This document shows, one piece after another, positions 16,891 through 25,667 of a stretch of DNA of 41,181 nucleotides (its first letter is position 1; each line of letters starts with the position of its first letter). The notes below the pieces were generated by a model that ran no database searches, had not been told where the DNA came from, and was given only the letters and a program-made list of their open reading frames with translations. Made by a program: the position numbers and the translations under genes. The stretch is from Cyclobacteriaceae bacterium. GTDB taxonomy: Bacteria > Bacteroidota > Bacteroidia > Cytophagales > Cyclobacteriaceae. The stretch lies in the NCBI GenBank assembly GCA_025350305.1, contig JANXYC010000197.1, positions 1-41,181 of the forward strand. Direction: 5' to 3'.

Positions 16891-18141
16891 ATGGAAAAGA
16901 TTGGAATCATTGGATTGGGGTATGTAGGACTTCCGCTCGCAGTAGAGTTCGGTAAAATGATAAAGACGATTGGATTTGATATTGATCAGAGAAGAATTCA
17001 TGAACTCTGGAAAGGACACGACCGGACCGAAGAGGTAAGTGAGACAGAATTAAAAGAATCCATGCAACTTACATTTTCTTTTGACCCTGCTGATCTGAAA
17101 GACGTTAATCGCTTCATAGTTACCGTTCCCACTCCAGTAGATGACTATAAAAAGCCAGATTTGCGCCCGCTGATAAGTGCCAGCAAAACGGTTGGCCAGG
17201 CGTTAAAAAAGAATGATATTGTCATTTATGAGTCCACTGTTTATCCAGGATGCACAGAGGAGATCTGTGTTCCTGTACTGGAACAGATAAGTGGACTGTC
17301 CTTCAACAAGGATTTTTTCTGCGGATATTCCCCTGAACGAATCAACCCGGGAGATAAACAACATCGGGTCACGACGATAAAGAAAGTTACCAGCGGCAGC
17401 ACGCCCGAAATCGCCGTGATGGTTGATCAATTGTATAAAAAAATCATCAAAGCAGGCACACACCTGGCATCTTCCCTTAAGGTAGCGGAAGCCGCCAAAG
17501 TAATTGAGAATTCACAACGTGATATCAACATTGCGTTTGTGAATGAACTGGCCCTTATTTTTGAACGCATGGGTATTGATACACACGAGGTATTGGAGGC
17601 GGCCGGAACTAAATGGAATTTCCTTCCATTTAAACCGGGTCTTGTGGGGGGTCATTGTATTGGAGTGGACCCGTATTACCTCACTCACAAAGCAGAGGGG
17701 CTTGGTTATCGCCCGGAAGTCATCCTTTCGGGTCGCAGAATCAATGATAACATGGGAATTCACATCGCCAGTCGGGTCATTAAACTAATGGCTCAGCGGG
17801 AACAGCCCATCAAGGGTGGGAGAATATTGGTACTAGGTCTGACATTTAAAGAAAACTGTCCGGATATCCGGAATAGTAAAGTCGTAGACGTTATCCATGA
17901 GTTGAAAAGTTATGGCGCAGAAATAGACGTCTTTGATCCGCATGCGGATCCTCAAGAAGTCCATCAGGAGTATCAGGTATCCCTCATCTCAGGACTGGAT
18001 AAACAATACCATGCCATTGTACTGGCCGTTAGTCATGAAGAATTTAAGGATTTGCCGTGGGGAAAAATAAGCACCCCAAATACAGTGATTTATGATGTAA
18101 AAGGCTTTCTAGATAAGTCGCTGATTACGGCAAGATTATAA
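16891..18141 (+). CDS. UDP-N-acetyl-hexosamine 6-dehydrogenase (WbpA/WbpO/TviB family)
   Basis: The 416-residue protein is a nucleotide-sugar dehydrogenase that performs a two-step oxidation of C6 to a carboxylate. The N-terminal Rossmann motif is IIGLGYVGLPLAVEFG. The middle has YESTVYPGCTEE and GYSPERINPGDKQHR. The catalytic cysteine is Cys256 in GGHCIGVDPYYL. The C-terminal UDP-binding domain contains LGLTFKENCPDIRNSKV. The GDKQHR and KAEGLGYRPEVI segments favour the branch acting on UDP-GlcNAc or UDP-GalNAc (TviB/WbpO/CapL) over UDP-glucose. Adjacent WbpB-, WbpE- and WbpD-like genes make UDP-GlcNAc to UDP-GlcNAcA the likely reaction. Stop and next start share one base. Confidence 0.88.
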   Translation: MEKIGIIGLGYVGLPLAVEFGKMIKTIGFDIDQRRIHELWKGHDRTEEVSETELKESMQLTFSFDPADLKDVNRFIVTVPTPVDDYKKPDLRPLISASKTVGQALKKNDIVIYESTVYPGCTEEICVPVLEQISGLSFNKDFFCGYSPERINPGDKQHRVTTIKKVTSGSTPEIAVMVDQLYKKIIKAGTHLASSLKVAEAAKVIENSQRDINIAFVNELALIFERMGIDTHEVLEAAGTKWNFLPFKPGLVGGHCIGVDPYYLTHKAEGLGYRPEVILSGRRINDNMGIHIASRVIKLMAQREQPIKGGRILVLGLTFKENCPDIRNSKVVDVIHELKSYGAEIDVFDPHADPQEVHQEYQVSLISGLDKQYHAIVLAVSHEEFKDLPWGKISTPNTVIYDVKGFLDKSLITARL

Positions 18142-19169
18142 TGAATTCTCAAAAAGTGTTAGTGACTGGGGGCGCGGGCTATATCGGTGCCCATACCACA
18201 ATTGAACTTGTGCTCGCGGGTATGGAGCCTATTATTGCTGATGATTTATCAAGGAGCAATCGCATCCTGGTGGAGGGAATTGAAAAAATTGTTGGAAGAA
18301 AGATTTTGTTCTATCAAATCAATTGCAAGGACCCCGCTCAACTTAGGGAAGTATTTCAGCGCCACCCGGATATCACAAGCGTCATTCATTTTGCAGCCTT
18401 CAAGTCCGTGAATGAATCGGTGCAGAATCCTTTGCTATACTACCAGAATAACATCGGATCCCTGTTGAGTTTACTGCAAATAATGAAGGAGTTTTCAACA
18501 ACGCGTCTTATTTTTTCTTCCTCCTGTACCGTCTATGGTCAGCCGGATGAAATCCCCGTGACAGAAGAAGCGCCATTCAAAAGAGCGGAATCAGCGTATG
18601 GGGCCTCCAAGCAAATGTGTGAACGCATTTTGGAAGATGAAGTGAAAGCGTGGCGGGCATTAAAGGTAATTTCACTGCGCTATTTTAATCCCATTGGAGC
18701 CCACCCCTCGGGTCTTGTTGGTGAACTGCCCATTGGGGTCCCATCGAATTTGGTACCATTCATCACTCAAACAGCCATCGGTAAAAGAGAGAAACTGACC
18801 GTATTTGGTACCGATTATTCGACTCCGGATGGAAGCTGCCTTCGTGATTTTATTCACGTCGTCGATCTGGCCAGGGCACACGTTAGCGCCCTGCAAAAGA
18901 TTGACAAATTGTCTAACCGTTGTGAAGCCATTAATCTTGGCACCGGAATACCGGTCTCGGTTTTAGAATTGGTGAAGACCTTCATGAAATTAACCGGAAC
19001 TGCGTTAAATTATTCGATCGGGCCGAGAAGGGAAGGCGATATAGAAAAAGTTTATGCCAATCCGGAGAAGGCTTTTCAGTTGTTGAATTGGAAAACAAAA
19101 CTCAGCATTGAGGACGCATTGCGGGATGCCTGGAACTGGGAACAAAAATTGAATCATGCAGCCTATTAA
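18141..19169 (+). CDS. galE: UDP-glucose/UDP-HexNAc 4-epimerase GalE
   Basis: The 342-residue protein is a classical GalE. It has TGGAGYIGAHT at the N-terminus, the serine-rich strand FSSSCTVYG, Tyr153/Lys157 in YGASK, YFNPIGAHPSG, and DGSCLRDFIHVVDLA. The position that aligns with E. coli Tyr299, the substrate gate after RREGD, is Val304 here. A smaller residue at this site is known to admit N-acetylated substrates, so interconversion of UDP-GlcNAc and UDP-GalNAc is plausible as well as UDP-Glc/UDP-Gal. The gene starts on the last base of the dehydrogenase stop and overlaps the aminotransferase by 14 nt, showing tight operon coupling. Confidence 0.92.
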   Translation: MNSQKVLVTGGAGYIGAHTTIELVLAGMEPIIADDLSRSNRILVEGIEKIVGRKILFYQINCKDPAQLREVFQRHPDITSVIHFAAFKSVNESVQNPLLYYQNNIGSLLSLLQIMKEFSTTRLIFSSSCTVYGQPDEIPVTEEAPFKRAESAYGASKQMCERILEDEVKAWRALKVISLRYFNPIGAHPSGLVGELPIGVPSNLVPFITQTAIGKREKLTVFGTDYSTPDGSCLRDFIHVVDLARAHVSALQKIDKLSNRCEAINLGTGIPVSVLELVKTFMKLTGTALNYSIGPRREGDIEKVYANPEKAFQLLNWKTKLSIEDALRDAWNWEQKLNHAAY

Positions 19170-20280
19170 GATGGTGGATCTTCAGGGTCAGTACCTTCGC
19201 ATCCGGCGAGAGGTTGATTCCGCCATGCAAAGGGTACTTGAGACAACTGATTTCATTCAGGGCTCTGCTGTAAAAGAATTTGAAAAGGCGCTATCCCGGT
19301 ACATGGGGGGACTGAATGTTATTACCTGCGGCAATGGCACCGATGCCTTACAGATTGCCATGATGGCATTGGATTTTAAACCGGGTGATGAAGTTATACT
19401 TCCCGTTCATACCTATGTAGCTACGGCAGAAGTCATCGCGCTACTCAAGCTGGTTCCTGTTTTTGTCGATGTGGATGAAAATTCTTTCACGGTGGATGTT
19501 TCAAAAGTTGAACGGCAGATCACAAAAAAAACAGTTGCCATTGTACCCGTGCATCTGTATGGACAATGTGCAAACATAGGCCCCATTAACGATTTGGCAA
19601 AAAAATATAGCCTGCACGTGATTGAAGATGTGGCCCAGGCATTGGGAGCAGATTATGTTTTTCCTGATAGTATGACAAAAAAGGCAGGAACCTTGGGAAT
19701 TATTGGCACCACGTCTTTCTTCCCTTCGAAAAACTTAGGGGCCTTTGGAGATGGCGGCGCACTGTTTACCCACGATTTTCTGCTTGCGGAAAGAATCAGG
19801 ATGATTGCCAACCATGGGCAAAGAAAAAAATATCATCACGAAGTCATCGGCGTCAACAGCCGGCTCGACACGTTACAGGCCGCCATCCTCAATGTAAAAC
19901 TGGGTCATCTCGACAGCTATGCTCAAAAAAGAAGAGCGGTGGCTGACTATTACGATGCACAGTTGAAGGAAGTAACGTTTTTAAAAATTCCGAAGCGAGC
20001 TCCTTACTCAACCCATGTATTTCATCAGTACACAGTGGTTGTAAGAGAAGGTAATCGCGATGCGTTTAAGTCCTACCTGCAGAGTATAGGGATTCCTACC
20101 ATGATTTATTATCCGGTCCCCCTTCATTTACAGCAAGCATACCGCAAAGAAGGCTGTGAGACAGGGTCTTTTCCAGTTTCAGAAAAGTTATCGGATTCGG
20201 TGCTATCCCTGCCCATTCACACGGAGATGGATGCAGAACAGTTGTCTTATATTTGCGATTCAATCAAAAGCTTCCGTTAG
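19156..20280 (+). CDS. DegT/DnrJ/EryC1 aminotransferase, WbpE-like
   Basis: The 374-residue PLP-dependent sugar aminotransferase has the cofactor lysine Lys192 in SFFPSKNLGAFGDGGA. Other family motifs are CGNGTDALQIAM, LPVHTYVATAEV, PVHLYGQC, EDVAQALGA, and NHGQRKKYHHEVIGVNSRLDTLQAAIL. The last closely follows the WbpE pattern. WbpE transfers an amino group from glutamate to the 3-keto sugar made by WbpB, giving UDP-GlcNAc3NA. Between a UDP-HexNAc dehydrogenase and WbpD/WbpB-like genes, that role is likely. The next gene starts 3 nt after the stop. Confidence 0.9.
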   Translation: MQPIKMVDLQGQYLRIRREVDSAMQRVLETTDFIQGSAVKEFEKALSRYMGGLNVITCGNGTDALQIAMMALDFKPGDEVILPVHTYVATAEVIALLKLVPVFVDVDENSFTVDVSKVERQITKKTVAIVPVHLYGQCANIGPINDLAKKYSLHVIEDVAQALGADYVFPDSMTKKAGTLGIIGTTSFFPSKNLGAFGDGGALFTHDFLLAERIRMIANHGQRKKYHHEVIGVNSRLDTLQAAILNVKLGHLDSYAQKRRAVADYYDAQLKEVTFLKIPKRAPYSTHVFHQYTVVVREGNRDAFKSYLQSIGIPTMIYYPVPLHLQQAYRKEGCETGSFPVSEKLSDSVLSLPIHTEMDAEQLSYICDSIKSFR

Positions 20281-20283
20281 CTC

Positions 20284-20865
20284 ATGAATGAGACCTTTTC
20301 TTATTTTGCTCATGCCACGGCAGTAATTGATGCGGGTTGTAAGATTGGCGAGGGGACTAAAATATGGCACTTCTCGCACATCATGCCCGACTGTACCATC
20401 GGCAAGGACTGTAACATTGGACAGAATGTGGTAGTATCACCGGGAGTCGTGCTGGGCAACCATGTGAAAGTGCAAAACAACGTTTCGATTTATACAGGTG
20501 TGACCTGTGAAGACGATGTTTTTCTTGGGCCTTCCATGGTTTTTACCAATGTGTCAAATCCCCGGAGTGCTGTGAATCGCAGAGGTCATTATGAAAAGAC
20601 ATGTGTAAAAATGGGTGCCTCCATTGGCGCCAATGCGACTATCATTTGTGGTCACACCATTGGGCGATTTGCTTTTATTGGAGCCGGCGCCGTAGTAACC
20701 AAAGATGTAGCGGACTATGCTCTTGTGGTGGGTAATCCAGGGCGTCAAATAGGGTGGATGAGTGAGTTTGGTCATCGTTTAAAATTTGATTCGAACCAGC
20801 AAGCCGTGTGTGAAGAGAGTGGTGAGAAATACGAACAAATCGGAGGCCAGGTCCGGAAACTATGA
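20284..20865 (+). CDS. Left-handed beta-helix acyltransferase, WbpD-like
   Basis: The 193-residue protein is built of hexapeptide repeats ([47 protein letters not shown]). It belongs to the UDP-2-acetamido-3-amino-2,3-dideoxyglucuronate N-acetyltransferase type. The block [21 protein letters not shown] and the end [14 protein letters not shown] are typical of WbpD/WlbB. The expected reaction is acetyl-CoA-dependent acetylation of the 3-amino group placed by the upstream aminotransferase. It overlaps the following oxidoreductase gene by 4 nt. Function is supported by both motif and operon order. Confidence 0.9.
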   Translation: MNETFSYFAHATAVIDAGCKIGEGTKIWHFSHIMPDCTIGKDCNIGQNVVVSPGVVLGNHVKVQNNVSIYTGVTCEDDVFLGPSMVFTNVSNPRSAVNRRGHYEKTCVKMGASIGANATIICGHTIGRFAFIGAGAVVTKDVADYALVVGNPGRQIGWMSEFGHRLKFDSNQQAVCEESGEKYEQIGGQVRKL

Positions 20866-21773
20866 AAAATTTTGCATTAATAGGAGTAGCCGGATTTGTT
20901 GCGCCCCGCCACTTACAGGCAATTAAGGATACGGGAAACAACCTTGTGGCTGCCCTCGATAGGTTTGATAGTGTGGGGATCATGGATTCGTATTTTCCAC
21001 AAGCCGATTTTTTTACAGAGTTTGAGCGATTCGACCGTCACCTGGAAAAACTGCGCAGACAAGGCAGAAAAATTGATTATGTTACGATCTGCTCACCCAA
21101 CTATTTGCACGACTCGCATATTCGATTTGCATTACGTCATCAGGCAGATGCCATTTGTGAAAAACCACTGGTACTGAATCCGTGGAACCTTGATGCTTTG
21201 GCCGAAATTGAAAGGGAAACGCAACGAAGAGTTTACACCATACTTCAGTTGAGGCTGCACCCGGCTATTCAACAGTTGAAAAAAGAGATTGATCTCTCAC
21301 CGAAAAGCAAACGTATTAACGTAGAATTGAAATACATTACTTCCCGCGGTAATTGGTATCATCATAGTTGGAAAGGAGATGGATCAAAATCGGGAGGTAT
21401 CGCCACTAATATTGGGATTCACTTTTTTGATATGTTGCTGTGGATTTTTGGAAGAACAACCGAAAACATCTTGATAAAACTTGAGGATGATCATGCTTCA
21501 GGAATATTGCAATTGGAAAGAGCGACAGTCAAATGGTTTTTAAGCATTAATACGGACCATATCCCCAATGATGTTAGAGCCAAAGGCAAACGAACGTATC
21601 GCTCCTTACAAATTGAAGGTAAGGAGATTGAATTCAGTGATGGCTTCACGGATTTGCACACCAAGTGTTATCAGCAAATTCTGGCGGGCCAGGGATTTGG
21701 TATAGAAGATGCCCGTCCGTCCATTGAAACAGTTTATAAACTACGAAAATCCAACTTGCGTGAAAGTAACTAA
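20862..21773 (+). CDS. Gfo/Idh/MocA oxidoreductase, WbpB-like
   Basis: The 303-residue protein has an N-terminal Rossmann fold with [16 protein letters not shown], the WbpB/WlbA-specific form of the dinucleotide motif. It continues with [13 protein letters not shown], the catalytic-lysine motif [15 protein letters not shown], and [18 protein letters not shown] containing the conserved His/Asp region. WbpB oxidises C3 of UDP-GlcNAcA to a ketone, supplying the substrate of the aminotransferase. With 16891, 19156 and 20284 this completes the set for UDP-2,3-diacetamido-2,3-dideoxyglucuronate. Its 3' end overlaps the rmlC-like gene. Confidence 0.9.
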   Translation: MKNFALIGVAGFVAPRHLQAIKDTGNNLVAALDRFDSVGIMDSYFPQADFFTEFERFDRHLEKLRRQGRKIDYVTICSPNYLHDSHIRFALRHQADAICEKPLVLNPWNLDALAEIERETQRRVYTILQLRLHPAIQQLKKEIDLSPKSKRINVELKYITSRGNWYHHSWKGDGSKSGGIATNIGIHFFDMLLWIFGRTTENILIKLEDDHASGILQLERATVKWFLSINTDHIPNDVRAKGKRTYRSLQIEGKEIEFSDGFTDLHTKCYQQILAGQGFGIEDARPSIETVYKLRKSNLRESN

Positions 21774-22308
21774 AACTCCTTTTAAAGATCTTTTAATAAT
21801 TAAACAGGAAATTATTGAGGACGACCGGGGTTATTTTTATGAGTCCTACAATAAAAAAACATTTCAGGAAATGGGGATCTTTTATGAGTTTATACAAGAC
21901 AACCAATCTTCCTCGCGCAAGGGGGTGTTACGCGGCCTTCATTTTCAGCGCCCCCCCTTTGCGCAGACAAAACTTATACGTGTCATACAGGGAATCATCC
22001 ACGATGTGGTCGTTGATTTGCGTAAAGGCCAACCCACGTTTCTAAAATATTTTTCCATTGAACTTTCATCGGAGAACAGGAATCAACTATTGGTGCCCGG
22101 CGGCTTTGCGCATGGTTTTGTCGTTTTAAGCAGTCAAGCTGAAATACTATATAAATGTAATAAGCCCTATCGACCGGAGGCCGAAGGTGGTATCCTATTT
22201 AATGACCCAGACCTGAATGTTGATTGGAAAATTCCCATGGATCAGATTATTCTCTCTACGAAAGACCAGTCGCTCCCAACGCTGGCCAATGCAATGCATA
22301 TTTTTTAG
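21760..22308 (+). CDS. rmlC: dTDP-4-dehydrorhamnose 3,5-epimerase-like protein (RmlC family)
   Basis: The 182-residue cupin protein has the RmlC motifs IEDDRGYFYESYN, SSRKGVLRGLHFQ with catalytic His61, KLIRVIQGIIHDVVVDLRKG, LVPGGFAHGFVVLS, and YRPEAEGGILFNDPDLNVDW. It would epimerise C3 and C5 of a dTDP-4-keto-6-deoxyhexose. No rmlA, rmlB or rmlD gene occurs in the window, so its substrate must be made elsewhere or it serves another 4-keto sugar. I prefer GTG 21760, which gives the standard N-terminus and a 14-nt overlap with the upstream gene. The ATG at 21709 lies deep inside that gene. It is the last gene of the first polysaccharide block. Confidence 0.9.
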   Translation: MKVTKTPFKDLLIIKQEIIEDDRGYFYESYNKKTFQEMGIFYEFIQDNQSSSRKGVLRGLHFQRPPFAQTKLIRVIQGIIHDVVVDLRKGQPTFLKYFSIELSSENRNQLLVPGGFAHGFVVLSSQAEILYKCNKPYRPEAEGGILFNDPDLNVDWKIPMDQIILSTKDQSLPTLANAMHIF

Positions 22309-22346
22309 GAATGTTCCTGTTGCGGCTATGGAAAAACGAAACATTG

Positions 22347-23567
22347 TCATGAAACATTCATTGATTCAGCCCTTCGGTCAAAACCTCTGCCGATTTGATT
22401 ACAAAAGGTAAAATAAATGAGCCAGTAGTATCCGGCGCTGTGGGGAAGTTCCAGGACAACATTCATGGCGCACCAAACGCTTGTACCAATAAATGAAATC
22501 AACAAGAAGTCTGTATCAGGGTTTTTAACGTTTTTTCTATTCAGGGCGTAACGGACGGCACCCACTAACGGGTAAAATATCAGCAAGCCGGGAATAAACC
22601 CGATTGCAAAGAAAATGGTGATAAAAGAATTGTGGGCCGTTGAAAGCCACCGCTCCATGGGTGTCTCCAGACTAAAGAATCCCACTGCTCCGAGATCTTT
22701 GAATAGTTTGCTAACTATTTCGTTATCAAAGTAGGGTACCCCAAAGCCATTTCCGATTAAAGCATAGTTATCAATGATCGATTTGTACAAAAAATGATTC
22801 CATGTTAGCAAACGCCAACCGGCATTGGCATCACTGAATTGCGGCAGAACCAGATAAAATGAAATCAGCAAGAGAAGTCCAGCTCCAGCGATTATCAACC
22901 TGCTTTTGTTGTTGGTCAGCAGAAACAGATACGTAAGCAATACCATAATTACACCCAAAAAAGCAGAAGCGTGACCCGTTGTCATAGCCAGAACCAGACA
23001 CGCAAGTACTCCTATGAATCTTTGTGTAAAAGTTAACGATGAAGTAACGAAGGCAGCTGCTGCAATGATAACGCCAAGCACGACAGCAGGAGAATAGTAA
23101 TTATACCCGTCAAAAACATTGCGTCCCTTTATCGTTACGAATACGGCAAATGCGCCTTGCAAGGATAATGAAAGCCAACCCGTGAATTTCAAAAACCTGA
23201 TATGCTGCAGATTATCTGTCGTTCCTATCGTTCTGTTAAATATTAAATAGTAGAGAAACATATAGCCAAAAATGGCGTATTGCCGAAAGATTATTTCCGT
23301 GGAGACTTCCCTGATGAGGAGGGAAAAGACCAGGTAGCCGAGGCTAATAAGCCACACGTAAACGATGTGAGCGAAGTGCCATTTAGTTTGGAACGTAAGC
23401 AGCGATAAGCAAACGCAAATGAGAAGGCAAAGGTCGTGCAGGAACAAAGGTCCTGCGATGGCAGTTTTCGTAAAGAGAGTTCCCGATACGATCAGAAGGA
23501 GAATCAGCCAGTAGAGTAATCGATCAAATTTTTTGGTTAATAAAATTGAGGTAGTGTCGATCAGCAC
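22347..23567 (-). CDS. O-antigen ligase/polymerase-like membrane protein (WzyC type)
   Basis: The 406-residue protein has about ten to twelve membrane helices and a larger extracytoplasmic loop near residues 245-315. The late part contains GWRLLTWNHFLYKSIIDN, ALIGNGFGVPYFDN and TAHNSFITIFFAIGFIPGLLIF, the pattern of the Wzy_C/O-antigen ligase superfamily (TAHN followed by a Gly-rich helix). It either polymerises repeat units or ligates glycan to a carrier. It lies on the minus strand, flanked by plus-strand genes, and starts with GTG 23567 behind a TAGATTTG element. A second protein of the same kind is encoded at 24426. Confidence 0.75.
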   Translation of the reverse strand: MLIDTTSILLTKKFDRLLYWLILLLIVSGTLFTKTAIAGPLFLHDLCLLICVCLSLLTFQTKWHFAHIVYVWLISLGYLVFSLLIREVSTEIIFRQYAIFGYMFLYYLIFNRTIGTTDNLQHIRFLKFTGWLSLSLQGAFAVFVTIKGRNVFDGYNYYSPAVVLGVIIAAAAFVTSSLTFTQRFIGVLACLVLAMTTGHASAFLGVIMVLLTYLFLLTNNKSRLIIAGAGLLLLISFYLVLPQFSDANAGWRLLTWNHFLYKSIIDNYALIGNGFGVPYFDNEIVSKLFKDLGAVGFFSLETPMERWLSTAHNSFITIFFAIGFIPGLLIFYPLVGAVRYALNRKNVKNPDTDFLLISFIGTSVWCAMNVVLELPHSAGYYWLIYFTFCNQIGRGFDRRAESMNVS

Positions 23568-23587
23568 AAAGAATAGGTATCAAGGCA

Positions 23588-23595
23588 CAAATCTA
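23588..23595 (-). promoter_or_regulatory. Candidate -7 element (TAGATTTG) for the minus-strand ligase/polymerase gene
   Basis: On the minus strand TAGATTTG matches TAnnTTTG and ends 20 nt before GTG 23567. The -33 motif is not clear. The same octamer occurs in the opposite orientation at 23618-23625 for the divergent Wzz-like gene. Confidence 0.4.
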
Positions 23596-23617
23596 TAAGA
23601 ATCAAACTGATTTTAAT

Positions 23618-23625
23618 TAGATTTG
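23618..23625 (+). promoter_or_regulatory. Candidate -7 element (TAGATTTG) for the wzz-like gene
   Basis: TAGATTTG matches the Bacteroidota -7 consensus and is followed by AGGAG at 23635-23639 and then ATG 23644. This yields a short leader with a real Shine-Dalgarno sequence. It decides the start against the in-frame TTG at 23623, which overlaps the element. Confidence 0.45.
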
Positions 23626-23643
23626 CCGATAAATAGGAGATTT

Positions 23644-24429
23644 ATGGAAAATGAGATTGATCTGATTGATATGTACAATTCAATAGCTGGTAAAGCAGTA
23701 AAAAAAAGGCGGCATTTAATAATTCTTTTTTTGCTTTCAATGGGCGTAACGTTATTTGTGTTCATGCTAGCTCCAAGGTTTTATGTGACGAATATGCTTT
23801 GTTCTTCTAAATACCTGAAAGCAGAAGTACTGCATCAGTTAGCGAAAAATCTCAACACAGCTATAAGACAAGAAACGGTCGCAACCATTTCAGCCATGCT
23901 TCATGAAGAAGAGTCGGTTGTTTCGGGCTTGTACTCCGTCAAAGTTAACGAGGTAAAGCCCGAGGCTTATTTGCCTAATCAAGAAAATAGAGACAACATC
24001 TTTGAGGTTGTGATTATCACCAGGTCAACAGAAAATTATGATAAAATTCAAAAAGCCATAATAAATTATTTTCAGGAAAATGAGTTTGTTGACAAAAGAA
24101 CACGGGTGAATGAGGAAACCATGCGGAGGCAATTGCAAAAAATAAAACGTGAAATGGAAGAACTTGATAAAATCCGAAAGGAGTTTTATACAGCTTCCTC
24201 TAAAAATGCAATGATTCTAGATCCTTCAGCGTTGAATGAAACCATGGTCGGTCTGGGCTTGAAAGAGACTCAACTGGAAATTGAATTAAGACTTATTTCG
24301 CCGTATCAAATCATTCAAAACTTTGTTGTTTTTGACAAACCTTTTTTCCCTAGGCCCTGGCATGCGCTTGTTTTTGCAGTTGGGTTGTGGTTAGTAATAG
24401 GTGCATTTGTTGTATTCATTAAAAAATGA
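23644..24429 (+). CDS. Wzz-like chain-length determinant protein
   Basis: The 261-residue protein has the Wzz topology: a short cytoplasmic N-terminus, TM1 (HLIILFLLSMGVTLFVFMLA), a long extracytoplasmic segment rich in charged coiled-coil helices (about residues 120-205), and a C-terminal TM2 (HALVFAVGLWLVIGAFVVFI). The segment just before TM2 contains KPFFPRPWH, resembling the proline-rich motif of polysaccharide co-polymerases. No kinase domain is attached. It probably controls the modal length of the glycan together with the ligase/polymerase that follows with a 4-nt overlap. ATG 23644 follows AGGAG at 4 nt. Confidence 0.75.
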   Translation: MENEIDLIDMYNSIAGKAVKKRRHLIILFLLSMGVTLFVFMLAPRFYVTNMLCSSKYLKAEVLHQLAKNLNTAIRQETVATISAMLHEEESVVSGLYSVKVNEVKPEAYLPNQENRDNIFEVVIITRSTENYDKIQKAIINYFQENEFVDKRTRVNEETMRRQLQKIKREMEELDKIRKEFYTASSKNAMILDPSALNETMVGLGLKETQLEIELRLISPYQIIQNFVVFDKPFFPRPWHALVFAVGLWLVIGAFVVFIKK

Positions 24430-25667
24430 ATGTAAAAAAATATTCCGGCCATCTCTTAATGGCTGGATCCATTTTGTTTTGCATCACGTTGCCAATTTCA
24501 TTGCCGCTGAACAATTTGGCTATTGCGGTTTTGATGGCAGGCTGGCTCCTGGAAGGCGACCTGGGTGGGAAGATCCAAGTAGCAATTCGCAACAAGGTTA
24601 TACTTCTCCCGATTCTATTTTATATTCTTCATGCCTTGGGCCTTCTCTATACGCTGGACTGGACGGAAGGCACTGGCCAACTTGAAACAAAGGCAGCTAT
24701 TTTTCTTTTGCCTTTAACGATAGGTACATCTCCTTATTTCAGCCCAAACAGAATTCGCTGGATCGTCAACGTATATGTCGGGTCTTGCTTTATTTTTTCG
24801 CTATTTTTTCTTAGCTGGGCTGGGTACCAATTTTTTAAGTCAGGAACAACCAGTCAGTTTTTTTATCATGACCTGACGAGTATTGCCGACCTCCACGCCA
24901 TTTATTTTGGCATGTTCTTGGGATTGGCAATTATCCTTCTCCTGTATTATTATACAGAGCAACAGCCATTGATACCTGGAAGGTTTTCTCTTGTCCTGAT
25001 TTTTTATTTTTTTTCCGTGATTGCGATGTTGACGGCTCTTGTGGTTATGTTCATTCTTCCTCTATTAATTGTGCTCCAATTGGTGAAGCGCCGTGATGAT
25101 AAGAATAGGTTGGTGACAGCGCTATCAATCTGGATAAGCATCATGATCATTCTGGCAGCGTTAATTTATTCCTTTCCCGTTACCAGAGAAAAATTCAAGA
25201 AGTTATCCTCCTTTGAATTCAAGATGAACGCACCCGATACGGATTGGAACAGTGTTACCATCCGTCTGGCGAAATGGCAATGTGGCTGGGATTTGATAAA
25301 ATCCAATTGGATAGTGGGTGTCGGGACGGGCGATGCAAAATCCAAATTGTTGGAGAGTTACCAACGTTTTGGTTTTAGCGAAGGCATCAGAAATACATAC
25401 AATGTGCATTGCCAATATTTAGCCTCTTGGATGATGCTTGGTTTGCCGGGCATTATTATCTTAATTTTAATGGTTTTTCCGAAAAGAAGGAATTTTCCCT
25501 TGACCCTTTTTCTGCTTTTGATAGCCGCTTCATTTTTAACGGAAAATACGCTGGATACGCAAAAAGGTGTAGTTTTTTTCTCCTTTTTTTATGGACTTCT
25601 CTCACACAGGGTGCTTAATCCAAGTACGAGCAAAAACCAATTTCTCAATGCCCCAATATCTCCTTAA
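24426..25667 (+). CDS. O-antigen ligase family membrane protein
   Basis: The 413-residue polytopic protein has about eleven to twelve membrane helices. It has the Wzy_C-like segment VTIRLAKWQCGWDLIKSNWIVGVGTGD followed by NVHCQYLASWMMLGLPGIIIL. Here the usual H-N-x-(F/Y) is replaced by the related VHCQYL, as in many Bacteroidota members where the histidine precedes a short loop. LTENTLDTQKG near the end is also typical. It starts inside the wzz stop (ATGA), so the two are translationally coupled, which favours a polymerase or ligase that works with this Wzz. Its 3' end overlaps the convergent GT4 gene by 23 nt. Confidence 0.8.
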   Translation: MNVKKYSGHLLMAGSILFCITLPISLPLNNLAIAVLMAGWLLEGDLGGKIQVAIRNKVILLPILFYILHALGLLYTLDWTEGTGQLETKAAIFLLPLTIGTSPYFSPNRIRWIVNVYVGSCFIFSLFFLSWAGYQFFKSGTTSQFFYHDLTSIADLHAIYFGMFLGLAIILLLYYYTEQQPLIPGRFSLVLIFYFFSVIAMLTALVVMFILPLLIVLQLVKRRDDKNRLVTALSIWISIMIILAALIYSFPVTREKFKKLSSFEFKMNAPDTDWNSVTIRLAKWQCGWDLIKSNWIVGVGTGDAKSKLLESYQRFGFSEGIRNTYNVHCQYLASWMMLGLPGIIILILMVFPKRRNFPLTLFLLLIAASFLTENTLDTQKGVVFFSFFYGLLSHRVLNPSTSKNQFLNAPISP

